A DNA stretch of 64,000 bases from Cyanomargarita calcarea GSE-NOS-MK-12-04C (GCA_019359595.1 JAHHGZ010000001.1:280561-344560); one strand, 5' to 3'. Positions 18,151 through 27,440 are shown, counted from the first letter of the stretch. Notes: generated by a model from the letters alone, not told the origin. Numbers and translations: made by a program.

Positions 18151-18172
18151 TTAAGGTGGATAACCACCTTAA
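18151..18172 (+). terminator. Hairpin after cas7d
   Basis: A 9-bp perfect stem TTAAGGTGG/CCACCTTAA with a 4-base loop, 17 bases past the cas7d stop. There is no long U-run. It may lower transcription into cas5d or protect the upstream mRNA end. Confidence 0.6.
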
Positions 18173-18209
18173 ATCATATCTTGCACCTCTACGAGCATTA
18201 AGAAAAAAT

Positions 18210-18375
18210 ACATATTTATTCCAAGCATCGCTAATCCATTTCAATGGATTTTAGCTATTAGACAGGGATTTATAATCGAAGGGATAATTTATTTCAGGGC
18301 TAAAAATGTCTTAACAAGCGTGCCATTCGATTTACAATCCCTGTCGGGATTAAACAAAGTCGAATAATCCCACGC
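18210..18375. repeat. Palindromic repeat inserted between cas7d and cas5d
   Basis: Contains TCCATTTCAATGGA, then TTAGCTATTAGACAGGGATT and CAATCCCTGTCGGGATT, the same family as the inverted element at 38100-38345 and the copy at 40930-40992. It accounts for most of the 327-base gap, in an operon where the later genes overlap. Confidence 0.7.
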
Positions 18376-18461
18376 ACAGCTTAGTATAAATTTTTTTTCA
18401 ATGTTTAGTAAGTGCAACATAGAAGTTAACCTGTTTTTTATGCAATCAAAAAAACTTTACT

Positions 18462-19241
18462 ATGGCACTATATCACTGCACATTAACGCTACATGACAAT
18501 GTTTTCTTCGCTACAAGGGAGATGGGAATTCTCTATGAAACTGAAAAATATTTACATAATTGGGGGCTAAGTTTTGCACTATTTAATGTTAATTACATTC
18601 CCCAACTATATCGACTGCAAGGTGAACTAGCACAAAAACCCACATATTTAGATGCAAATGCCGAACAAAATCTTCTCCATTTAAATCAAGCTGGAATTTA
18701 TGTATTCCCCGCTCAACCTATCAATTGGTCTTATCAAATTAATACCTTCAAAGCTGCTCAAGTTAGCTATTATGGGAAATCAAAACAGTTTGGCGATAAA
18801 GGTGCAGATAAAAATTATCCAATTAATTATGGAAGAGCGAAAGAATTAGCTGTTGGTAGTCAATATCGCACTTATATTATTGCCCCAGAGACTATCAAAA
18901 TACCACGTTGGATACGTTTAGGTAAATGGGCATCAAAAATTCGAGTAGAAACAATAAAAATTCCCGATAATATCATGCAAAATAAATCCGGTGATTACAC
19001 TTGCTTGCATCCTTTAAACCCGTTAGATTTACCAAGCGAGACTCGAATACTACTTTACAACCGAATTGTCATGCCTCCCGTTAGTTTAGTAAGTCAAGCA
19101 CAGTTATCTGGGGATTATTTACTAACTAAAAAAGATGATTGGCTAGCTTTTAAATCAACATTAATCTCAGAATATTGCCAACAATTGCCAGAACAAATTC
19201 ATCTACCAAAGGGAGTATTTTATGGAGCCGGAAATGTCTAA
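18462..19241 (+). CDS. cas5d: Type I-D protein Cas5d (Csc1)
   Basis: A 259-aa Cas5-like RAMP protein of subtype I-D (Csc1), which caps the 5' end of the crRNA in the effector. The start MALYHCTLTLHDNVFFATRE and the centre YGRAKELAVGSQYRTYIIAP are characteristic. It ends VFYGAGNV and overlaps the start of cas6 by 20 bases. Full length. Confidence 0.93.
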   Translation: MALYHCTLTLHDNVFFATREMGILYETEKYLHNWGLSFALFNVNYIPQLYRLQGELAQKPTYLDANAEQNLLHLNQAGIYVFPAQPINWSYQINTFKAAQVSYYGKSKQFGDKGADKNYPINYGRAKELAVGSQYRTYIIAPETIKIPRWIRLGKWASKIRVETIKIPDNIMQNKSGDYTCLHPLNPLDLPSETRILLYNRIVMPPVSLVSQAQLSGDYLLTKKDDWLAFKSTLISEYCQQLPEQIHLPKGVFYGAGNV

Positions 19242-20094
19242 ATCTACTACATTGCATTCAATAGTTATTGAACTTGCGGCTGCTGATGTGGGAGATATTC
19301 CCCCTACTTTAGCTCGTGCATTGCACGCACTGGTTATCAGGTGGTTCGCAGCAGCAAATCCATCTATTGCTGAAGCTGTCCATGCCAGTCAAAATTCACC
19401 ATTGACTATTTCGGGATTGTTAGGAAATCGCCGGCAGGGAGGGGTGCATGTAGGAGATTATTTTTATTTTCGGATTGGTTTATTAGATGGCGGTTTAATT
19501 GAGCCTTTAATGCGGGGATTTGAACAGTCAGAAACCCAGTCTATAGTATTAGCAGATTTCCCGTTTGTACTGCGGAATATGTACGCACTTCCGGGAACAC
19601 ATCAACTTGCTGGTGCGGCTGATTATGCCTTATTATCCAATCCGCCACAGGTTTTAAATGACATTGAATTAAATTTTTTATCCCCCACCAGCTTTAAGCA
19701 AAATCAAGGGGTGCAGACCTTCCCTTTACCCGAATTAGTGTTTAACTCCCTACAGCGACGGTGGAATATTTTTGCACCGGAACAGTATCATCTTCCGGCT
19801 TGTGAATGGAATGCTTTGGTTACAGCCTACGAACTCAAAACCTATGCACTCAAAATGGAAGGAGGTACGGAAGTTGGAACGCAGGGTTGGGTACGCTATC
19901 GATTTAGTGATATCGAAACGGCACGAATTGCGACTATTTTAGCCAATTTTGCCTTCTTTGCCGGGGTAGGACGTAAAACTGCAATGGGAATGGGACAGAC
20001 ACAAATCGCTTTGGGAATGAATAGAACGCAAAAATCAACTAAACCAAGAAATCTTAGAACTCGTAAAAATTTGCATTTGCACGCTCAACAATGA
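19222..20094 (+). CDS. cas6: CRISPR endoribonuclease Cas6
   Basis: A 290-aa RAMP protein that cuts pre-crRNA within the repeat. The glycine-rich RNA-binding loop near the C-terminus, AGVGRKTAMGMGQ (about residues 246-260), is diagnostic. Two starts are plausible: ATG 19222 with GGGAG upstream, overlapping cas5d by 20 bases, and ATG 19234 with GGAG upstream. The stop overlaps the cas4 start as ATGA. One Cas6 must process both arrays despite their different hairpin loops. Confidence 0.93.
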   Translation: MEPEMSKSTTLHSIVIELAAADVGDIPPTLARALHALVIRWFAAANPSIAEAVHASQNSPLTISGLLGNRRQGGVHVGDYFYFRIGLLDGGLIEPLMRGFEQSETQSIVLADFPFVLRNMYALPGTHQLAGAADYALLSNPPQVLNDIELNFLSPTSFKQNQGVQTFPLPELVFNSLQRRWNIFAPEQYHLPACEWNALVTAYELKTYALKMEGGTEVGTQGWVRYRFSDIETARIATILANFAFFAGVGRKTAMGMGQTQIALGMNRTQKSTKPRNLRTRKNLHLHAQQ

Positions 20095-20675
20095 ACGAAC
20101 AATTTTATCTCCCCCTGGCTTATCTCAATGCTTGGGAATATTGCCCTCGTCGTTTTTTTCTCGAATATCAACTTGGGGAAAATGCCGAGAACGAACACAT
20201 TATCATTGGTCGTCACCTGCACCGTAATGTTGATGATGAAGGTAAGAATGTTGAAGGTGACAAGGTAGTTTATCGACATCAGTGGGTGTGGTGCGATCAA
20301 CTGCTCATCAATGGAATTATCGATGCGGTGGAAGAAAAAGATAACCAGTTAATCCCTTTGGAATTTAAAAAGGGACGCATGGCAAACCACCTCAGCGACC
20401 ATTTTCAACTGTGCGGTGCGGCTTTGTGTCTAGAAGAACGCACGGGAAGCTCCATTCCCTACGGTGAAATTTTCTACTACGCAAACCGTCGCCGCGAACG
20501 GGTAAATTTTACACCCGCATTACGACAAGCTACGGAACAAGCAATTCAAGCCGCACGGGCTGCAATTGGTGGCAAAATGCCTGCACCCATTGAGCATCCA
20601 AAAAAGTGTCGGGATTGTAGCTTGCAGAATATTTGTTTGCCAAAAGAAATCAAAAAATTACGCATTGAGGTCTAA
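20091..20675 (+). CDS. cas4: CRISPR adaptation exonuclease Cas4
   Basis: A 194-aa RecB-like nuclease that trims prespacers and helps set PAM and orientation. Cys18 in EYCPRR and three C-terminal cysteines (KKCRDCSLQNICLP) form the iron-sulphur site. The nuclease core has GRHLH, NGIIDAVEE and the PLEFKKG motif with Glu91 and Lys93. It is translationally coupled to cas6 by ATGA overlap and lies 3 bases before cas1. Intact. Confidence 0.95.
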   Translation: MNEQFYLPLAYLNAWEYCPRRFFLEYQLGENAENEHIIIGRHLHRNVDDEGKNVEGDKVVYRHQWVWCDQLLINGIIDAVEEKDNQLIPLEFKKGRMANHLSDHFQLCGAALCLEERTGSSIPYGEIFYYANRRRERVNFTPALRQATEQAIQAARAAIGGKMPAPIEHPKKCRDCSLQNICLPKEIKKLRIEV

Positions 20676-20678
20676 ATT

Positions 20679-21656
20679 ATGTCTGTTTTATATGTCACTC
20701 AACCAGATGCAGTTTTAAGCAAAGTTGCGGAAGCTTTTAAAGTTGCCTTAAAACAAGAAGATGGCGGCTGGGAGAAAAAATCGGTTCCGGCTCAAACTGT
20801 CGAACAAGTAGTATTGATGGGAAATCCCCAGATTACTGGTGATGCTTTAGTATATGCCTTGGAATTGGGAATGCCCGTACATTACCTTTCTTGCTTCGGT
20901 AAATACTTAGGCTCGGCCCTTCCTGCATATTCGCGTAACGGTCAGTTGCGGCTGGCACAGTATGCTGCTTACTGCGACAAAGCCCATCGCTTGGAGATTG
21001 TCAAAACAATTGTCACTGGCAAAATCCACAATCAACATATTGTTTTATACCGCCACGACCAAAAAGATAATCCCGTCAAATCCCGGAAACAGCTAGTCAA
21101 AGAACAAACAACTCTCGACGAAGTACGTGGTGTGGAAGGTTTAGCAGCAAGAGAATATTTTGCGGCTTGGTCGGCTATGTTAGAGGAACAATGGTCGTTT
21201 AAGGGGAGAAATCGACGTCCTCCCACGGATGCAGTCAATGCATTATTGGGGTTTGCCTATGGACTTTTGCAAGTACAGGTAACAGCTGCGGTACATATGG
21301 CTGGTTTAGATCCTTATGTTGGTTATTTGCACGAAGCGACTAGAGGACAACCTGCAATGGTTCTCGATTTGATGGAAGAATTTCGTCCGTTGATTGCAGA
21401 TAATTTAATACTTTCGGTTATCAGCCACAAAGAAATTAAACCCGATGATTTTACTGATAATCTTGGTGCATATCGGATGAAGGAAGCTGGACGCAAACAG
21501 TTTTTGCAAGCATGGGAACGAAAAATGAATGACCAGTTTAAACATCCTACCTTTGGCTATCAATGCAGCTATCGTCGTGCGATCGAATTGCAAGCACGTT
21601 TATTGAGTCGGCATTTACAAGAAGCGGTTCCCTATAAGTCACTGGCACTGCGATGA
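20679..21656 (+). CDS. cas1: CRISPR integrase Cas1 (type I-D)
   Basis: A 325-aa integrase. The metal site is conserved: Glu153 in GVEGLAAREY, His218 in YLHEATRGQPAMVLD, and the acidic group Asp230/Glu233/Glu234 in LDLMEEFRP. The start is 3 bases after cas4, and the stop overlaps the cas2 start as ATGA. Intact, so new spacers could still be gained even though cas3 is broken. Confidence 0.97.
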   Translation: MSVLYVTQPDAVLSKVAEAFKVALKQEDGGWEKKSVPAQTVEQVVLMGNPQITGDALVYALELGMPVHYLSCFGKYLGSALPAYSRNGQLRLAQYAAYCDKAHRLEIVKTIVTGKIHNQHIVLYRHDQKDNPVKSRKQLVKEQTTLDEVRGVEGLAAREYFAAWSAMLEEQWSFKGRNRRPPTDAVNALLGFAYGLLQVQVTAAVHMAGLDPYVGYLHEATRGQPAMVLDLMEEFRPLIADNLILSVISHKEIKPDDFTDNLGAYRMKEAGRKQFLQAWERKMNDQFKHPTFGYQCSYRRAIELQARLLSRHLQEAVPYKSLALR

Positions 21657-21946
21657 CTACTTTGTTTTACCTGATTATTTACGATTTGCCGGATAGTAAA
21701 GCAGCAAATAAGCGAAGAACAAAACTACACAAAATGCTGACTGGTTATGGGACTTGGACTCAGTACAGCGTGTTTGAATGTTTTTTGACTGCCGTAAAGT
21801 TTGCTAAACTAAAGGTGCAAGTTGAGAATTTGATTAAACCAGCCGAAGATTCAGTCCGTATCTATGTTTTGGATGCTGGTTCGGTGCGTAAGACTATTAC
21901 CTACGGTTCCCAGCAACCTCGACAGGAGGACACAATTATATTATGA
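21653..21946 (+). CDS. cas2: CRISPR adaptation protein Cas2
   Basis: A 97-aa ferredoxin-like fold protein. It begins MTTLFYLIIYDLPDSKAANK with the conserved Asp in YDLPD and has the usual GYGTWTQYSVFEC strand. It dimerises and bridges Cas1 dimers during spacer integration. It ends 25 bases before the leader of array 2, completing the operon. Confidence 0.97.
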   Translation: MTTLFYLIIYDLPDSKAANKRRTKLHKMLTGYGTWTQYSVFECFLTAVKFAKLKVQVENLIKPAEDSVRIYVLDAGSVRKTITYGSQQPRQEDTIIL

Positions 21947-21970
21947 TGCTAGTATGATGTTGATAAATCT

Positions 21971-22160
21971 TTTTGGCAGGGGAAAGCTTGGTCGAAAACC
22001 CCCCACCTCCCGCCAAATTGCCAGAACCTTGACAATTCAATACTTTCAGCGTTTTAGAATTTCACACTTGGCTTTTTGCAACGGCTGAAATGGACTTTTA
22101 AAACTGTCCCGGCAAAACTGCTGCTGGAAATGCCTCTCTAACGGGGTTCTGACTAGTGGA
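21971..22160 (+). promoter_or_regulatory. Leader of CRISPR array 2
   Basis: A 190-base region between cas2 and the first repeat, closely similar in reverse orientation to 10609-10800. The array's degenerate terminal repeat is at the far end (23112-23148), which confirms that this is the leader side. Confidence 0.9.
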
Positions 22161-23148
22161 CTTTCAAATAAATGAAACCCGTTCGCGGGATTGAAACATA
22201 ATGTCAACGAACAAGAAGATGCTATGAATGACGAACTTTCAAATAAATGAAACCCGTTCGCGGGATTGAAACTATTAAAAAAGTTGAAAAGCCAAGGTTA
22301 CTACATCAACTTTCAAATAAATGAAACCCGTTCGCGGGATTGAAACGGGGACTGTTTGCTTCTCGATGGATTCATGTTGCTTCTCTTCTTTCAAATAAAT
22401 GAAACCCGTTCGCGGGATTGAAACTAAGAGGTTTGAGTATATCTGAAAAATTTATTGACCTTTCAAATAAATGAAACCCGTTCGCGGGATTGAAACATTG
22501 AATACCTAAACTTTTACGCATGGCATCCAACTTTCAAATAAATGAAACCCGTTCGCGGGATTGAAACTTGGCAGTCTGTCGCAAAACCTTCGACACGTGT
22601 CACTTTCAAATAAATGAAACCCGTTCGCGGGATTGAAACTGTGTTTTTTGTAAACTGAGTTTAAAAATTATTAAACTTTCAAATAAATGAAACCCGTTCG
22701 CGGGATTGAAACCAGAAACTCCCATAGCCTTTGCAAACACTGCCACTTTCAAATAAATGAAACCCGTTCGCGGGATTGAAACATCGACAAGATATAAGAT
22801 ATCGAAAATCACAATCAGCTTTCAAATAAATGAAACCCGTTCGCGGGATTGAAACACGACAATAGCCGCACCAAGATAAGTTCCTACGGGCTTTCAAATA
22901 AATGAAACCCGTTCGCGGGATTGAAACACGACAATAGCCGCACCAAGATAAGTTCCTACGGCGCTTTCAAATAAATGAAACCCGTTCGCGGGATTGAAAC
23001 TTGTCGAGTTTCAACCCAGCGGCAACACACAGAAGGGCTTTCAAATAAATGAAACCCGTTCGCGGGATTGAAACAACAAGAAAAGCTTTACTTCCTCACT
23101 CTCGAATGCTTCTTTCAAATAAATGAAACCCGTTCGCGAGATTGAAAC
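22161..23148 (+). CRISPR. CRISPR array 2: fourteen 37-nt repeats, thirteen spacers
   Basis: Repeats start at 22161, 22236, 22310, 22388, 22460, 22531, 22603, 22676, 22746, 22819, 22891, 22964, 23038 and 23112. Spacers are 33-41 nt. The repeat begins CTTTCAAATAAATG and ends GGGATTGAAAC, with a CCCG-TTCG-CGGG hairpin. The last repeat has CGCGAG for CGCGGG. Spacers 10 (22856-22890) and 11 (22928-22963) are almost identical. Transcription is rightward, away from the cas genes. Confidence 0.98.
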
Positions 23149-23248
23149 AATTGCTCAAAAACTAAATTCGTTTGCTTCGCTTATTTCGTTCATTTCGCTA
23201 ACTGTGATAATATATAAGTGCATTAAACCGTGAATAAGTTATATATCA

Positions 23249-23719
23249 ATGACAACCTCTCTAAACCAAAACATAGAACAAACAATACCCACAGATAAGG
23301 ATGTCGCAGTTGCCAAAATCGGCAGTCAAATCTTGGTATCCTATTTACAAAAAAATTATGCTGATACCAGTTTTAGGCTTATATCAAACGGTACAGAGGG
23401 TGAGATTGTAACAATACCAACAGCAGCATTAAGCTTGCTTGTAGAAATTTTAATCCAAATGGCTGATGGGAATACAGTTAGTATCATTCCTCTCAAAAAA
23501 GAACTTACAACCCAAGAAGCTGCTGACATACTCCAAGTTTCTCGTCCTTATTTAGTCCAATTATTAGAGTCTGGTGAAATTCCTTATCGGAAAGTAGGGA
23601 CACGTCGTCGGATTTTAACTCAGGATATAATTAATTACAAAAATCGCATTGACGCAGCGCGATCGCAAACTTTAGCAGAGTTGTCTGCCCAAGCGCAAGA
23701 ACTGAACATGGGATATTAG
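23249..23719 (+). CDS. Antitoxin with excisionase-type HTH domain
   Basis: A 156-aa protein. Residues about 85-135 form an excisionase/MerR-like helix-turn-helix (LTTQEAADILQVSRPYLVQLLESGEIPYRKVGTRRRI). The N-terminal half resembles the usual partner-binding part of antitoxins paired with PIN-domain proteins. The stop lies 9 bases before the PIN gene start, so the two form an operon. The toxin partner is disrupted. The antitoxin frame is intact. Confidence 0.85.
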   Translation: MTTSLNQNIEQTIPTDKDVAVAKIGSQILVSYLQKNYADTSFRLISNGTEGEIVTIPTAALSLLVEILIQMADGNTVSIIPLKKELTTQEAADILQVSRPYLVQLLESGEIPYRKVGTRRRILTQDIINYKNRIDAARSQTLAELSAQAQELNMGY

Positions 23720-23728
23720 GTTATAAAA

Positions 23729-24162
23729 ATGCCTTTTACTGCTGTTTACGATGCTTGCGTATTATATCCAGCTCCACTGCGAGATTTTCTCATGTGGTTA
23801 GCGCTGACTGACTTATTTAAAGCAAGATGGACGGAGGAAATTCACGCAGAATGGATTAGAAACGTTTTGAATAATCGTTCTGATTTAACAAAAGAACAGT
23901 TAACCAGGACAAAAAATCTCATGAATGCTAATGTTCGGGATTCTTTATACCAATTCTGTATGAGGTTGCGCTTTATTCACCCACAGGCTGAAGCCTGGGG
24001 CTATACAAACAAAGCCCACCTGCGTGGGCTAATTAGGCCACTCGGCAACGTCAAACTCTTAAAAATCCGCCCAAAACAATTGATGAATACCTTGATACGC
24101 TCTTAAAATCTGGATTAAAACAAACAGTGACTGAATTGCGTTCACTTTGTCGAGAAATTTGA
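23729..24162 (+). pseudogene. PIN-domain toxin broken by a MITE insertion
   Basis: The frame starts MPFTAVYDACVLYPAPLRDFL (first catalytic Asp in YDACVLYPA) and continues through TEEIHAEWIRN to LMNANVRDSL at about 23946. There the MITE sequence TACCAATTCTGTATGAGG takes over. After the MITE, from about 24042, toxin-like sequence resumes (RQRQTLKNPPKTIDEYLDTL ... QTVTELRSLCREI) and stops at 24162. The central part with the DPDDRHV-type acidic motif is missing, so a deletion accompanied or followed the insertion. The RNase is inactive. Confidence 0.88.
23945..24039 (+). repeat. Partial MITE inside the PIN toxin gene
   Basis: Nearly identical to the left 90 bases of the element at 45137-45254 (TATACCAATTCTGTATGAGG ... 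CACCTGCGTGGGCTAATTAG). The last 25 or so bases of the element are missing at its right junction. Confidence 0.85.
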
Positions 24163-24213
24163 AAAATAAAAGTGCTTCGAGAAGAAAATTCAAAGTCCCC
24201 CAGAATTCGGGAT

Positions 24214-25725
24214 TTAGGGGGCACCCAATCCTAAATCTACAGCAATCCGATGAGCGCAGGCAAACCCAGAAAACGCCACAGCATTCAAACCCTGACCGGG
24301 AAAGCTACTATCCCCCACACAATATAGTTGTGGGATAGCAGTCCGATTGAACGGCATCCCCAACAATCCCCGCAACTTCCGCCGAGGTATTGGACCATAA
24401 GTGCCATCCTCACGCCCCAAAAAGCGGCGGTGCGTCCGTGGTGTTCCAACGGATAAATAATCCAACCCCGCTTCTAAGGAATTTGGAAATAGTTTCTCCA
24501 ATCGCTGAATAATTCGCCAAGCTGCTTCTTCCTTCTTCTGTTCGTACTCACTCGGAGACAGTCCTTGCCAATCTGCGAACCAATGAGGGGTAAAAGAGTG
24601 AATGATGTGATACCCTGTTGGCGCTAAATCTGGGTCTAGCAATGTGGGAATCGACACAAAAATTGTCCCTTCAGGTGCAGACATTTTATCCCAATCTTCT
24701 AACAAAATATGGTGACACTCCGTCCCCACTGGCAAAACATCAGCCTTTACTCCCATATGCAAACTAAGAAAACTGGGTGATTTTTCATATCGTTGCTGCC
24801 ACCTATTCTCATTAGGTGGTATTTCTTCTTTTGCTAGCAATTTTTCAAAAGTGTCCCACCGTGTAGCGTTTGAAATAATGCGCCGACCGTGATAAATCTT
24901 TCCCGATGCTAGTTGCACGCCGACGGCTCGCCCTTTTTGGATAATAATTTTCGTAACTCTGGCTTGATACTGAATCTCACCTCCAGCTTTGACCAGACCA
25001 TCCACGAGTTTTTGAGCAATTTGTCCGACTCCACCTTTAGGGTAATTAACACCGCCATAATGCCTGTCAGAAAAGACCATCCCGGCATTAATCATTGGTG
25101 TCATATCTGCTGGTACCACCGACCAGCAATAGCACTCCATATCAATAAACTTCAATAATTCCGGGTCTTTGATATAGCGTCGTGCCACATCCCCAGCATT
25201 TTGCGGCAAATATTTGGCTAAACCCAAACAAGCCAAAGGGTGCTGGAAAAATACCCGCAACAAATACCTCGGTTCTTCCAGCGACAGCAAATCCATGCGA
25301 TTGAGGCAGTTAAATGCTTTCCAACATTCGTCATAAAATCGTCGAATCCCCACTGCTTCTTGGGGAAAATACGCAATTAGATTTTGCAGAAAATTTTCAT
25401 AAACCCGGTCTACTTTTAGGTCTAAGTTGTTGGGTAGGTGATAGTGAATCTGCACGCTGTCGGGAATTACCTCCAGGCTGACATTCACGGCATCAAGGGC
25501 GCGGGTGAGTAAATTCGTGGTGCCGCTACGTCCAAACCCGAAAATCATCGACGCTCCAACATCGAAGCGATAACCTTGCCGCTCAAAGTAGCCTGCGCTA
25601 CCACCTGGAACTAAGTAGCGCTCTAGTACCAACACCTTCGCCCCTTTAGCTGCTAGTTGAGTCGCTGTCACCAAACCACCGATACCAGAACCGATAACGA
25701 TCGCATCAAAGGGGGAGTGGGGCAT
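24214..25725 (-). CDS. crtH: Carotenoid isomerase CrtISO (prolycopene isomerase)
   Basis: A 503-aa FAD-dependent isomerase that converts poly-cis lycopene to the all-trans form in cyanobacterial carotenoid synthesis. The N-terminal dinucleotide-binding motif [19 protein letters not shown] and the C-terminal motif [22 protein letters not shown] are both present. Start ATG 25725 ([10 protein letters not shown]) gives the usual length; the frame is open 22 codons further upstream, where a Pro-rich stretch looks non-coding. Monocistronic. Another CrtI-type desaturase is less likely given the [10 protein letters not shown] tail and length. Confidence 0.92.
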   Translation of the reverse strand: MPHSPFDAIVIGSGIGGLVTATQLAAKGAKVLVLERYLVPGGSAGYFERQGYRFDVGASMIFGFGRSGTTNLLTRALDAVNVSLEVIPDSVQIHYHLPNNLDLKVDRVYENFLQNLIAYFPQEAVGIRRFYDECWKAFNCLNRMDLLSLEEPRYLLRVFFQHPLACLGLAKYLPQNAGDVARRYIKDPELLKFIDMECYCWSVVPADMTPMINAGMVFSDRHYGGVNYPKGGVGQIAQKLVDGLVKAGGEIQYQARVTKIIIQKGRAVGVQLASGKIYHGRRIISNATRWDTFEKLLAKEEIPPNENRWQQRYEKSPSFLSLHMGVKADVLPVGTECHHILLEDWDKMSAPEGTIFVSIPTLLDPDLAPTGYHIIHSFTPHWFADWQGLSPSEYEQKKEEAAWRIIQRLEKLFPNSLEAGLDYLSVGTPRTHRRFLGREDGTYGPIPRRKLRGLLGMPFNRTAIPQLYCVGDSSFPGQGLNAVAFSGFACAHRIAVDLGLGAP

Positions 25726-25847
25726 GGGGGTAGGGGGAAGGGGGGCAGGGACGTAAATAAAGCTACCATTTAAAATGGCTGAAAAGACCACAAAACCATC
25801 TTTCTTTATGAGTGCCTTTTTACTTTTTACTTTTACCTTGTTGTACT

Positions 25848-25935
25848 AGTAAAAAAAAAGAGGGACTTGCCTGCTGCTGCTGGCGCGGGTCCCATCTGCC
25901 GATCCTTAAAGAGAGGAGAACACTGAAAATAATAT
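25848..25935 (-). ncRNA. Candidate small RNA with terminator, between upp and crtH
   Basis: On the minus strand a compact segment ends in GGGAC-...-GTCCC (25889-25893 with 25862-25866), with an inner GCC/GGC pairing, followed by a run of nine U. No minus-strand gene lies upstream for it to terminate, since upp is on the plus strand. An autonomous short transcript is therefore the simplest reading. I do not recognise the family. Confidence 0.4.
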
Positions 25936-26261
25936 AACGTTCGTTGCAAATAAATGTCAACTAATAATGAAAGTATTTATCAATAAGATGTGAGATCCGC
26001 TCCTTGCTTGGTAGCAAACGAGATTAAGATGGCATAATCGGTGATAATAACGGTTAAATCAGCGGACAGTCGTCACCAAGGGCGTATAGACACCAATTGA
26101 TGCGGTGTTTCCCCTTCAGGTATTGAACTGAAAGCTGATAACTGATAAGAATTATAGTTCTCAGATAAGTTTTTTAGGTAGGTCACATTTGCCTATAAAA
26201 CTTGGAGCTATTATGATGTTTCAGTTGTTATACACATTATATAAGCGCCCCTAAATCGGTT

Positions 26262-26912
26262 ATGTCGCTACAATTGCGTGTTTATGTTCCACCTCATCCT
26301 TTAATTAAGCACTGGCTGGCAGTCGCTCGTGATGCTGGAACGCCATCAGTTTTATTTCGCAGTGCCATGACTGAATTGGGGCGCTGGTTGACTTATGAAG
26401 CGGCTCGTGAGTGGTTGCCTACTCTTGAGGCAACAGTCCAAACTCCTTTGGGTAACTGCGATGCGACTTTGATTAATCCAGAAGTGCCTGTGGCGGTAGT
26501 GCCGATTCTCCGGGCAGGATTGGGCTTATTAGAAGGGGCACAAACTTTATTACCCTTGGCCTCGATTTACCATTTAGGTTTAGTCAGAGATGAGCAGACG
26601 CTGCAACCTCTGTGTTATCTGAATAAATTACCAGAAAAATTAGACCCCCAGACGCGGGTTTTAATTGTCGATCCGATGTTGGCAACTGGAGGATCGATTA
26701 TGGCGGCAATGGCAGAATTGACACATCGGGGTGTTGACCCGTCTTTGACGCGGATTGTTTGTGTTGTGGCGGCTCCACCAGCTTTGCAGCAGCTGAGTAA
26801 TGCATATCCGGGTTTAATTGTTTACACTGCCACCATCGACGAAACGGTAAATAATCAAGGTTTCATTGTGCCCGGTTTGGGAGATGCTGGCGATCGCATC
26901 TTTGGGACTTGA
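26262..26912 (+). CDS. upp: Uracil phosphoribosyltransferase
   Basis: A 216-aa type I PRTase that salvages uracil to UMP with PRPP. The PRPP-binding loop VLIVDPMLATGGSIMAAM is at about residues 126-143, and the uracil-site C-terminal motif NQGFIVPGLGDAGDRIFGT is intact. The start is MSLQLRVYVPPHP. Full length, and probably monocistronic. Confidence 0.97.
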   Translation: MSLQLRVYVPPHPLIKHWLAVARDAGTPSVLFRSAMTELGRWLTYEAAREWLPTLEATVQTPLGNCDATLINPEVPVAVVPILRAGLGLLEGAQTLLPLASIYHLGLVRDEQTLQPLCYLNKLPEKLDPQTRVLIVDPMLATGGSIMAAMAELTHRGVDPSLTRIVCVVAAPPALQQLSNAYPGLIVYTATIDETVNNQGFIVPGLGDAGDRIFGT

Positions 26913-26966
26913 GCTACTATGCCAATAGTGGCTCTCTAAGCAGCGTTTTTGCAAGGCGGTAATCTT

Positions 26967-27311
26967 ATGAGTCAACGTGATAGTTTTGGCAGTGGTTTTT
27001 TAGCAGGGGCAATATTCGGTAGCGTAGTTGGCGGCATTGTGGGTGCGGTAATTACTTCTCGACGGGATATGGAATTCTTAGAGGAGGAGCCGGAGCAACT
27101 CACTAATGGTTCAATGGAAGGGAGGAAACCATCACCTCGCAGGCGTCAGATGAAGGCGACTGAAGATGATGATATGTCTATGGAAACGGCAAGGCGATCG
27201 CTCGAAGATAAAATTGCCCAACTGAATGCCACAATAGATGAAGTGCGCAACCAACTGGGTAATGTGAATGGTTCCGATCGGGGAAGCCACGATCGGGCTT
27301 CACTACCCTAA
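26967..27311 (+). CDS. Hypothetical membrane-anchored protein
   Basis: A 114-aa protein with a glycine-rich membrane segment (residues 8-29, GSGFLAGAIFGSVVGGIVGAVITSRR) and an acidic and coiled-coil C-terminal part (about 70-100, ARRSLEDKIAQLNATIDEVRNQL). It resembles YtxH-like small envelope proteins. Start ATG 26967 has AAGGCGG upstream; an upstream in-frame codon at 26949 lacks a site. A 55-base gap to upp may allow co-transcription. Confidence 0.7.
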   Translation: MSQRDSFGSGFLAGAIFGSVVGGIVGAVITSRRDMEFLEEEPEQLTNGSMEGRKPSPRRRQMKATEDDDMSMETARRSLEDKIAQLNATIDEVRNQLGNVNGSDRGSHDRASLP

Positions 27312-27440
27312 ACGATGAATCGCTGCATTCTCGACGCTAATTGTGGTGAATGCGGCAATCTTCCATACACATGATGCAAAGGCTCAATTAAAATTAATAT
27401 AAGACCTCAAAGTAACATTTAGCAGGAAAGCAATCCATCC

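Noticed and set aside
22606..22897. Minus-strand frames over the CRISPR array
   Set aside because: They consist of translated repeats (FNPANGFHLFES-type) and are artefacts of the array.
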